Of a stretch of DNA of 48,244 bases, positions 36,711-47,134 are shown piece by piece. How positions within the stretch are numbered: the first letter of the stretch is position 1; the number at the start of each line of letters is the position of its first letter. Below the pieces are notes generated by a model. The model worked only from the letters and a program-made list of their open reading frames with translations. It was not told where the DNA came from and did not search any database. Source of the stretch: Deltaproteobacteria bacterium. GTDB lineage: Bacteria > Myxococcota_A > Polyangia > Polyangiales > Polyangiaceae. A program made the translations under genes and the position numbers. The stretch is taken from positions 7,564-55,807 of the forward strand of contig JACQWT010000046.1 in NCBI GenBank assembly GCA_016209145.1. The letters are read 5' to 3'.

Positions 36711-39304
36711 ATGTTCCTGGCTTCGCTGGCCCGACCCAAGATCCCTCGGCTTCTCGCCCTCGCCGCCCTCGGCGCGGCGCTCGTCGCCGCCGGCGCGTGC
36801 AGCTCCGCCGAGCCCCAGGTCATGACCACCACCGGCGGCGGCACGGGCGGCGGCGGCGGCTGCCCGCCCGGTCTCGCCGACTGCTCCGGCAAGTGCGTGC
36901 AGACCGACTTCGATCCCGCGCACTGCGGCGGCTGCGGCAGCAACTGTGACCAGGGTCAGGTCTGCTCCCAGGGCCATTGAGGCGTGGACTGCCTGGGCGG
37001 CACGGCCAAGTGCGGCAAGAGCTGCGTCGACACCAACGTCGACCCGGGCAACTGCGGGGGCTGCGGCACGGCCTGCCCCCAGGGCCAGCTCTGCTCGGCC
37101 GAGAAGTGTGAAGCTGCGGCAGCGGCTGCGCTCCCGACGAGGTCTGCACGCATGGAGGGTGCGCGGTCAAGTGCGCGGGCGGCGCGACCAAGTGCAGCGG
37201 CAAGTGCGCCGATCCGCTCCTCGATCCCGCCAACTGCGGGAGCTGCGGGAAGGCGTGCGCGCCCGGCGAGGTGTGCGCGCAGGGGCAGTGCGCCCTGGAC
37301 TGCGCCGGCGGCACCGTCAAGTGCAGCGGTGCGTGCGTCGACACCGATCTGGATCCGGCCCACTGCGGGGGCTGCAACAAGGCGTGCGGCGTCGGCGAGC
37401 TGTGCTCCCAGGGCCAGTGCGGTCTCACCTGCCTGGGCGGCACGACCCAGTGCGGCAAGAGCTGCATCGACACCAACGTCGACCCGGGCAACTGCGGGGG
37501 CTGCGGCGTGGCCTGCAAGCCGGGCGAGGCCTGCGCGCAGGGCAAGTGCGACCTGTGGTGCTCGGGCGGCACGACCAAGTGCGGCAGCAAGTGCGTCGAT
37601 ACCGAGCTCGATCCGCAGAACTGCGGGGGCTGCGGCACGGCCTGCCCCCAGGGCCAGCTCTGCTCGGCCGAGAAGTGTGGCTTCGAGTGCATGGGCGGCA
37701 GCACCAAGTGCGGGAGCAAGTGCGCGGACACGCAGGCCGATGCGCAGAACTGCGGCGCGTGCGGCAAGGCGTGCCTCGCGGGCGAGATCTGCTCCAAGGG
37801 CCAGTGCGGCCTGGACTGCGCCGGCGGGAACACCAAGTGCGGGAGCAAGTGCGTCGACGTGCAGGCCGATCCGCAGAACTGCGGCGGCTGCGGCAGCGCC
37901 TGCCCCCCGGGCCAGCTCTGCTCGGTGGGCCAGTGCGCCTTGCAGTGCTTCGGCGGAACGAGCAAGTGCGGCAGCAAGTGCGCCGACTTGCAGAGCGCTC
38001 CGGCAAACTGCGGCGCCTGCGGCAACGCCTGTCCCCAGGGCCAGGTGTGCTCGGCGGGCCAGTGCGCCTTGCAGTGCCTCGGGGGCTCGACCAAGTGCGG
38101 CAGCAAGTGCGCCGACTTGCAGACCGACGGGGCCAACTGTGGCGCCTGCAACGCCGCCTGCCCCCAGGGCCAGGTGTGCGCCGCCGGGCAGTGCGCCTTG
38201 CAGTGCTTCGGCGGCACCGTCAAGTGCGCCGGCAAGTGCGTGGACACGCAGACCGATCCGGCCAACTGCGGCGGCTGCGGCGCCGCTTGCCCGCAGGGCC
38301 AGGTGTGCGCCGCCGGACAGTGCGCCCTGCAGTGCTTCGGCGGCACCATCAAGTGCGCCGGCAAGTGCGTGGACACGAACGTGGATCCCGCGAACTGCGG
38401 CGGTTGCAGCAACGCCTGCCCGCAGGGTCAGGTGTGCGTGAACGCCAAGTGCGACGTGGTCTGTGCCCCCGGCCTGACCAAGTGCGGCGGCCAGTGCGTC
38501 GACACCAAGACGGATGTCAACAACTGCGGCGGCTGCGGCATCAAGTGCGCCGTCTCCGAGCTGTGCAGCGCGGGCAAGTGCACGCCGGCCGGGCCCTTCA
38601 AGAGCTGCCTCGAGATCAAGCAGAAGGGCATGAGCCAGGGCGACGGCACCTACGACATCGATCCCAACGGCGGTGATCCGGGCGACAAGTTCAAGGTGTA
38701 CTGCGACATGACCACCGACGGCGGCGGCTTCACCCTCGCCCTGGTCCGGCCCGTGGGCGAGAACTGGGGCGCCCAGACGCCCTCGAAGAGCCCACCGCTG
38801 TCGCCCACCGTGGCCTCGAACCAGGTGCTGCACTACAGCGACTTCCAGTTGATGGGCGTCTCTGAGATGTACGTCTGGGAGACGGGCAACAAGCGCGTGA
38901 TCAAGTTCTACTACCCGCGCCAGGGCGTGAACTTCGTGGACAACTACCGGCTCCTGACCGAGCGCAACGCCGCCAACGGCAGCCACTACGTGAACGACGG
39001 GCCGCACACCGGCGTGACGCGCGACGGCAACGGCCACCTCAACGACGCCTGCGCCACGGGCAACTACGCCGGCTGGAAGGCGAAGAGCGACTGCCACCGC
39101 GACTCGACCAACTCGCATCCGAGCTGGGGCAACGGCCCGGGCCAGAGCACCTCCTACAACGACGGGGCGCAGTGCTGGTTCTACGGCGCCAGCAACATGT
39201 CGAGCCTGCCCAGCCTGTCGAGCTGCCCGCAGCAGGCGCAGGCGCCGTGGGCCACGTACAGCCCGGGGGCGATGAGCGGCTTCGTCAACGTCTGGGTGCG
39301 CTAG
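36711..39304 (+). CDS. Cys-rich repeat lipoprotein with C-terminal fibrinogen-like domain; interrupted by in-frame TGA (36978-36980) and a frameshift (~37110)
   Basis: Lipobox ALVAAGACSS; repeats CGSKCVDTELDPQNCGGCGTACPQGQLCSAEKC; C-terminal KSCLEIKQKGMSQGDGTYDIDPNGGDPGDKFKVYCDMTTDGGGFTLALVRPVG. Confidence 0.85.
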
Positions 39305-39360
39305 AGCCCTCGATGTGACAGTCGGAGCCGGGATGCGGACGCCGGGCTAGCCAGTCTGGC

Positions 39361-39389
39361 CTCGATCGCGGCCTGCGGCCGTGATCGAG
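39361..39389. repeat. Hairpin, 13-bp arms, 3-nt loop (terminator- or regulator-like, no T-run)
   Basis: ctcgatcgcggcc-tgc-ggccgtgatcgag, one mismatch. Confidence 0.5.
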
Positions 39390-39437
39390 TGCTCGACGCA
39401 GCGCATCGTGCGCCACCGAGTGGCGAAAGTCAGGCGA

Positions 39438-39466
39438 GTTTCCAAATTGCAGTGTAGAATGGAAAC
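39438..39466 (+). promoter_or_regulatory. Inverted repeat GTTTCC-N17-GGAAAC abutting the ATPase start codon, with TAGAAT hexamer
   Basis: gtttccaaattgcagtgtagaatggaaac followed directly by atg at 39467. Confidence 0.45.
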
Positions 39467-40600
39467 ATGTATGACAGACTGATCGCCGTCGACCGACGCA
39501 AGAGTTTCTTCCTCTTCGGGCCCCGCGGCACGGGCAAGTCCTGGTGGGTCCAACACGCCTTCCCCGATGCGGCCTACATCGATCTCCTGGAAGCCGAGCT
39601 CTACAACGAGCTTCTGGCTCAGCCCGGACGGCTGGAGAAGCTCGCGCCGGCCACGGGGTCGTCCTGGGTGATCATCGACGAGATCCAGAAGGTCCCGGCG
39701 CTGCTGGACGAGGTCCACCGGCTGATCGAAGGCCGGGGGCTCAAGTTCGTGCTTACGGGATCGAGTGCCCGGAAGCTGCGACGCCGCGGAGTGAACCTGC
39801 TGGCCGGGCGTGCGCTCACGTGCGCTCTGCACCCGCTGACCGCGCGTGAGCTCGGTCAGGACTTCGATCTCGATCGCTCGCTGCGCTTCGGCCACCTTCC
39901 CTGCGCCTGCACGGAGCACGACCCCGCCCGGTACCTTGCGAGCTACGTGCGCACGTACCTGCGAGAGGAGGTGCTTCAAGAGGGGCTCACCCGGAACCTG
40001 GCCGCGTTCGGCCGCTTCCTCGAGGCGGCCAGCTTCGCTCAGGCGGGCGTGCTCAGCGTCGCTGCCGTGGCGCGCGAGGCGGCCGTCGAGCGGCGTGTCG
40101 TTCAGGGCTACTTCGAGATCGCCGAGGACCTGCTGCTCGGAGTGCGGCTGCCGGCCTTCACCAAGAGGGCCAAGCGCCGCGTCGTGGGCCATCCGAAGTT
40201 CTTCTACTTCGACGTGGGAGTGTATCGGGCGGTGCGCCCCAGGGGACCGCTCGACCGGCCCGAGGAGATCGAAGGTGCGTCCCTCGAGACGTTGGTCTTC
40301 CAGGAGCTGCGGGCGCTGAACGACTACCTCGGGCTCGGGTACACGCTCTTCTACTGGCGCAGTGCCACGGGGCTGGAGGTGGATTTCGTGGCGTACGGCG
40401 AGCGCGGCATCCGGGCCTTCGAGGTCAAGCGGGCAGGCCGGCTGCGGCCGGAGGACTTCCAGGGTCTCAGGGCCTTCCTCGATGACTACCCCATGGCCCA
40501 GGCCCAGATGCTCTACGGCGGTGACAGGCCCTACCACGAAGGGCCGATCTCGGTCGTCCCCATCGAGGAAGCCCTCCGGGAGCTGGATTGCCTGCTGTGA
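39467..40600 (+). CDS. AAA+ ATPase with DUF4143 domain
   Basis: RKSFFLFGPRGTGKSWWVQ (Walker A), WVIIDEIQKVPALLDEVHRLIE (Walker B), FVLTGSSARKLRRRGVNLLAGRA, C-terminal EVDFVAYGERGIRAFEVKRAGRL. Confidence 0.95.
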   Translation: MYDRLIAVDRRKSFFLFGPRGTGKSWWVQHAFPDAAYIDLLEAELYNELLAQPGRLEKLAPATGSSWVIIDEIQKVPALLDEVHRLIEGRGLKFVLTGSSARKLRRRGVNLLAGRALTCALHPLTARELGQDFDLDRSLRFGHLPCACTEHDPARYLASYVRTYLREEVLQEGLTRNLAAFGRFLEAASFAQAGVLSVAAVAREAAVERRVVQGYFEIAEDLLLGVRLPAFTKRAKRRVVGHPKFFYFDVGVYRAVRPRGPLDRPEEIEGASLETLVFQELRALNDYLGLGYTLFYWRSATGLEVDFVAYGERGIRAFEVKRAGRLRPEDFQGLRAFLDDYPMAQAQMLYGGDRPYHEGPISVVPIEEALRELDCLL

Positions 40601-40650
40601 CCAACATCGCGAGATCAGACAGCCCGACTTCCGACGCGGCTGCGGCGGGC

Positions 40651-40741
40651 AACGGCCGCGGGGCGTTGCTGCTTGCGTCGGCTCGCTCCGTTCGCGCGGG
40701 TATGTCTGTTTTGCCCTTGGGCTGCGGGCGCAGCCCGCGCT
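40651..40741 (+). repeat. Intergenic repeat family A, copy 3 (3' half only)
   Basis: aacggccgcggggcgttgctgcttgcgtcggctcgctccgttcgcgcggg...cccttgggctgcgggcgcagcccgcgc matches the 3' half of copies at 13124 and 27209. Confidence 0.8.
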
Positions 40742-40757
40742 ATGACCCTACGCCGCC

Positions 40758-43262
<2,505 letters not shown>

Positions 43263-43269
43263 CGGCCCC

Positions 43270-44628
43270 ATGGGCAAGAGCATCGCCGATCTGGTGCGCT
43301 TGGCCGGCGTCGTGGGCGCCGGAGGGGCGGGCTTTCCCACGCACGTCAAGCTCGCGGCCAAGGCCGACACCGTCATCGCCAACGGCACCGAGTGCGAGCC
43401 CATGCTCTGCGCCGACCAGCACTTGATGGCGACCGAGGCCGCCACGGTGCTGGAGGGCCTACGCCTGGCGATGCAGGCCACGGGTGCGAAGAGCGGCATC
43501 GTGGCGGTCAAGCGGCACTACCACGACGCCGTCGCGGCCTTCGAGCGCGAGCTCGGCCGGCATCCCGGCGTGCGGCTGCACCTGTTCGAGTCGTTCTACC
43601 CGGCCGGCGACGAGTTCATCGTGGTCTACGACACGACCGGCCGGCAGGTGCCCGAGGCCGGCATTCCCATCGAGGTAGGCGTGGTCGTGCAGAACGTGAC
43701 CACGCTCTACAACGTGGCGCACGCGCTCCGCGGCACGCCGGTCACGGACCGGCTGGTCACCTTCGCCGGCGAGCTCGCGCGGCCGGCCACGGTGCGCATC
43801 CCCATCGGCACCGCTTTCGGCGATGTCCTGGCCGAGCTCGGCGGGCTGCGGCGTGCACCGCTCGGCCCGAGCCGGGGCGGACCGATCGTTCTCGTGGAGG
43901 GCGGGCCGATGATGGGCCGCGTCGCCACGCCCGATGATGTGGTCACCAAGACGACGGGCGGCCTCTTGGCGCTGCCCGCGGCCGGGCCCGTGGTCACGAT
44001 GCTCTCGCGGCCCCTGGCGCAGGTGATTCGCCGCGGACGATCGGCCTGCGACCAGTGCCGCGACTGCACCGAGCTGTGCCCGCGCTCGCTTCTGGGCCAC
44101 GAGCTACAGCCCCACGCCATCATGCGCAGCATCAACTACCGCGTGCCCCTGCCGGCGCGCTCGGTCACCGCGGCGGTGCTGTGCTGCGAGTGCCGGCTGT
44201 GCGAGGCTTTCAGTTGCCCGCTCGAGCTCTCGCCCTGCGCCTACGCCAAGGCGATCAAGCGAGAGCTCCGCGAGGCGGGCTGGAAGAACGAGGTGCACCG
44301 GCGTCGCGACCTGCGCGCGTCGTGCACGCGCGAGCTGCGACGCGTGCCGGTGACTCGGCTGCGGGACAGGCTCGGCCTGGCACCCTACGCCCAGCAGACT
44401 TCACCGCTTTTGCCCGAGCGCTTCGAGCCGAGAAGCGTGCGCATCCCGCTCAAGATGCATCTGGGCGCGCCCGCCCGGCCGGTCGTCGTGCCGGGAGCGC
44501 GCGTGCGCTGCGGCGAGCCGGTCGGCGCCATCCCCGACGGCCAGCTCGGCGCCGCCGTGCACGCGTCCATCGACGGCATCGTCCGGCAGGTCACGGACAA
44601 GCTCATCCATATCGAGAGGAGTGACTAG
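43270..44628 (+). CDS. pduS: PduS-like / RnfC-family SLBB-domain iron-sulfur flavoprotein
   Basis: LAGVVGAGGAGFPTHVKLAAKADTVIANGTECEPMLCADQHLM; two Fe-S motifs CDQCRDCTELCP and CCECRLCEAFSCPLELSPCAYAK; 7-nt gap after leuS. Confidence 0.9.
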   Translation: MGKSIADLVRLAGVVGAGGAGFPTHVKLAAKADTVIANGTECEPMLCADQHLMATEAATVLEGLRLAMQATGAKSGIVAVKRHYHDAVAAFERELGRHPGVRLHLFESFYPAGDEFIVVYDTTGRQVPEAGIPIEVGVVVQNVTTLYNVAHALRGTPVTDRLVTFAGELARPATVRIPIGTAFGDVLAELGGLRRAPLGPSRGGPIVLVEGGPMMGRVATPDDVVTKTTGGLLALPAAGPVVTMLSRPLAQVIRRGRSACDQCRDCTELCPRSLLGHELQPHAIMRSINYRVPLPARSVTAAVLCCECRLCEAFSCPLELSPCAYAKAIKRELREAGWKNEVHRRRDLRASCTRELRRVPVTRLRDRLGLAPYAQQTSPLLPERFEPRSVRIPLKMHLGAPARPVVVPGARVRCGEPVGAIPDGQLGAAVHASIDGIVRQVTDKLIHIERSD

Positions 44629-44631
44629 GCG

Positions 44632-45216
44632 ATGGCTCCGGCAGGTGGCGGCAAGGCCAGGGAGCCCGATCCGGCGATCGGGCTGGTGGAGCTCAACAGC
44701 GTGGCCGTGGGCATTGCCACGGCCGACGCCATGGTCAAGCGCACGCCCATCGAGCTGCTCGAGTGCCGGCCCATCTGCCCGGGCAAGTTCATGGTGCTGG
44801 TGGGCGGGCTCACCGAAGAGGTCAACCAGGCCATGGCGGCAGGTGTGGCGCGCGCCGCGGACGCGGTCGTGGACACGCTGCTCTTGCCCCACGTCCACCC
44901 GTCCATCTTCCCGGCCCTGTGCGGGGCAGTCGAGGCCGGTCCCGTCGAGGCTCTGGGCATCGTGGAGACGATCAGCGTGGCCTCGGCCATCGTGGCGGCG
45001 GATGCGTCGGCCAAGGCGGCGGACGTGCTCCTGACCGAGCTGCGCCTCGCCAATGGCCTCGGGGGCAAGAGCTTCTATCTGATGGCCGGCCCGCTTCCCG
45101 CCGTGCAGGCCGCCGCAGCCGCGGCCAAGGGCAAGATCGGCGAGCTGGGGGTGCTGGTGCGCTGCGAGATCGTGGAGCAACTGCACGAGGCGGTGCGGCA
45201 GAAGGTGAGCTACTAG
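44632..45216 (+). CDS. pduT: Trimeric bacterial microcompartment shell protein, PduT-like (tandem BMC domain)
   Basis: AIGLVELNSVAVGIATADAMVKRTPIELLECRPICPGKFMVLVGGLTEEVNQAMAAG...LLLPHVHPSIFPALCGAVEAGPVEALGIVETISVASAIVAADASAKAADV; ICPGKF and HPSIFPAL match PduT. Confidence 0.93.
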   Translation: MAPAGGGKAREPDPAIGLVELNSVAVGIATADAMVKRTPIELLECRPICPGKFMVLVGGLTEEVNQAMAAGVARAADAVVDTLLLPHVHPSIFPALCGAVEAGPVEALGIVETISVASAIVAADASAKAADVLLTELRLANGLGGKSFYLMAGPLPAVQAAAAAAKGKIGELGVLVRCEIVEQLHEAVRQKVSY

Positions 45217-45333
45217 GAGTCTGTCGGAGAAAAAACTAAGTGCGCGGAATTGTTCGGTTCCAGCGTCAGAGTAAAGTGAGCGATTTCGATAACTTGGACC
45301 ATTTCGAGCACGCTTTCTCCGACACACTCCTAG
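45213..45333. mobile_element. MITE-like 121-bp element with 20-bp terminal inverted repeats
   Basis: ctaggagtctgtcggagaaa (45213-45232) versus tttctccgacacactcctag (45314-45333), one mismatch; interior relatively AT-rich. Confidence 0.75.
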
Positions 45334-45355
45334 CGAGGCTTCGCCTCCAACCGTT

Positions 45356-46912
45356 TCAGCTCTGCGCCGTCGCGGCGATTCCGAGCTGCCGGCGCAGCCG
45401 GCCGTAGGCGTCGCTGCACATGAACGCGATGAGGTCGTCCATGCGCTCGTCGCCGCCGGCGCTGGCAGGGCTCGCCGGCGGCGCGCCCTGCCCGGGGCGC
45501 TCGGCCGCGGCGCCCGCCCGCGCCAGCTCCAGCATGCGCTGGGCCACCCCGAGGTCGTTGCACAGCAGCAGGCCGGCACGAAGCGCCGTCCGATCCGCGC
45601 CCGCGGCCCAGCGCTGGAGGTTGGTGCGGCCGCCCTCCTCGACGAACCGCAGGAAGTGGCCGCGCAGCCGGTCGATCTGCGCCGCGTCGAGGATGGGCTC
45701 GATGGCCGCAGCGATCGGGGCGACGCGGCGCTTGACGCCGGAGTGCAGCGGCAGACCGGGGTTGCCGATGGTCAGCGCCGCCAGGAACAGATCCTCGAGG
45801 TCGGCGACGTTCGGCGCCAGCAGGCGCATGAAGCGGTCCTCGCGGTACCAGGCCAGGTGGCTGCCGGCAACGAAGGCGAGCTCGGCGGCCGAGCGGCCGG
45901 ACAGGGCGAGCTTGCCCAGGCGCGCCGCCGGCGGCACCCCGGGCACCATGTGCACCATCCCGTCCCACGCGGGATCGGCATACACCGGGGGCGCGGGCAT
46001 GCCCAGGATGGAGGCCGCCCAGAAGAAGCAGCGCGACGCCTGCACCGTCGTGCCCGTCGGATGCTGTCGCCGCTGCTCGGGAAGCTCGGGCAGCAGGCGG
46101 GCGTGGCGCAGCGCGGCAACATGGCCGAGCAGCACGGCCGAGACCACGACCGCGAAGAACTGCCCGGTGAGCACCTCCTCGTCGGCGTGGGCGACTAGAC
46201 GCCGCCAGGCGTCGGCGCTGACCGAGCCCGAAGGCTGGATCAGCCCCGCCGGCCGCCAGCGCTCGTGGATCTCGCGCTGCGGCCCGTCGGCCTCGCCGAG
46301 ATGGCACAGGGCGTGGGCCACGCACCACTGCTGGTCGATCTCGCCGCGCCGGCCGAGCGCGCGCAGCAGCACGCGCAGCAGGTCGGCGTTGCGCGGGTCG
46401 TGCCGCAGCCGCCGGCGCAGCTCCTCGACCTCGTCCGCGGCGGCGGGCAGATCGTCGTGCGCCTCGAGGTCGGAGAAGTCGACGTCCACCGCCGCCTGGG
46501 CGCGGGCGTGCGCCAGCTCCTGCTCGAGCTCGGCCACGCGCTGCTCGAGCTGGGCGACGCGCCGCTGCAGCGCCTGGGGGCGGGGGTCGGCACCGGCCTC
46601 CATCACCGAAAGCGAGGCGCGCGGCGCGTCGTCAGCGGCGAAGCCTGGCGTGCCCTGCACGACCGCCACGCCGTGGCGGGCCTCGAAGGCGGCGAGCAGC
46701 GCCTGCTCGACCTGGTACAGCCGAGCCCGGTCGAGCCCCATCGAGGCCGCCGCCTTCTCCAGCGTCACGCGCTCCTGCGGCGTGATCACGCCGTCCTCCA
46801 TGGCCTCGGTGAACAAGTGCTCGTAGAACACCTCGAACTTGTCGAGCTGGATGCCGCCCGACAGCTCGCCCTGCTTGAACGCCTTTGAATGCTCGAAGAC
46901 CGCGTCGTCCAT
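45356..46912 (-). CDS. Hypothetical protein with coiled coil, possible TerB/EF-hand-like N-terminal helical region
   Basis: FEVFYEHLFTEAMEDGVITPQERVTLEKAAASMGLDRARLYQVEQALLAAFEAR; RRVAQLEQRVAELEQELAHARAQ coiled coil. Confidence 0.75.
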   Translation of the reverse strand: MDDAVFEHSKAFKQGELSGGIQLDKFEVFYEHLFTEAMEDGVITPQERVTLEKAAASMGLDRARLYQVEQALLAAFEARHGVAVVQGTPGFAADDAPRASLSVMEAGADPRPQALQRRVAQLEQRVAELEQELAHARAQAAVDVDFSDLEAHDDLPAAADEVEELRRRLRHDPRNADLLRVLLRALGRRGEIDQQWCVAHALCHLGEADGPQREIHERWRPAGLIQPSGSVSADAWRRLVAHADEEVLTGQFFAVVVSAVLLGHVAALRHARLLPELPEQRRQHPTGTTVQASRCFFWAASILGMPAPPVYADPAWDGMVHMVPGVPPAARLGKLALSGRSAAELAFVAGSHLAWYREDRFMRLLAPNVADLEDLFLAALTIGNPGLPLHSGVKRRVAPIAAAIEPILDAAQIDRLRGHFLRFVEEGGRTNLQRWAAGADRTALRAGLLLCNDLGVAQRMLELARAGAAAERPGQGAPPASPASAGGDERMDDLIAFMCSDAYGRLRRQLGIAATAQS

Positions 46913-47134
46913 CGCGCCTGCCTCTGGATCGCGCCTGCCTCCGGGTGGAGGGCCGCGACACTGTGGCAGGACGGGGCCCGGAGCACAACCCGCGGCGCAT
47001 CGGTCTCACCCATGGGTTCGGGCTGGTGCTCGCCCCTGCTGCTGGATCTTGCGCTCTCGTGCTATCCTGCAAGCTCTTGGTGCTCGTCCGGCGCGCTCCG
47101 GGCGCCGGGCGGCACGAACGCGGAGGGCTTTGCG

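Noticed and set aside
36978-37040. Selenocysteine insertion signal after the TGA
   Set aside because: No stable hairpin of the expected bacterial SECIS geometry was visible by eye; retained only as a checkable possibility in the findings.
36900-38600. Regularly spaced repeats suggestive of a CRISPR array
   Set aside because: Period is ~105 bp, in coding frame, with conserved Cys/Gly codons; no short palindromic repeat with unique spacers.
36956-39118. 720-aa minus-strand ORF and 530-aa ORF opposite the Cys-rich gene
   Set aside because: Repetitive appearance is the complement of the Cys-rich units; no signal or fold support.
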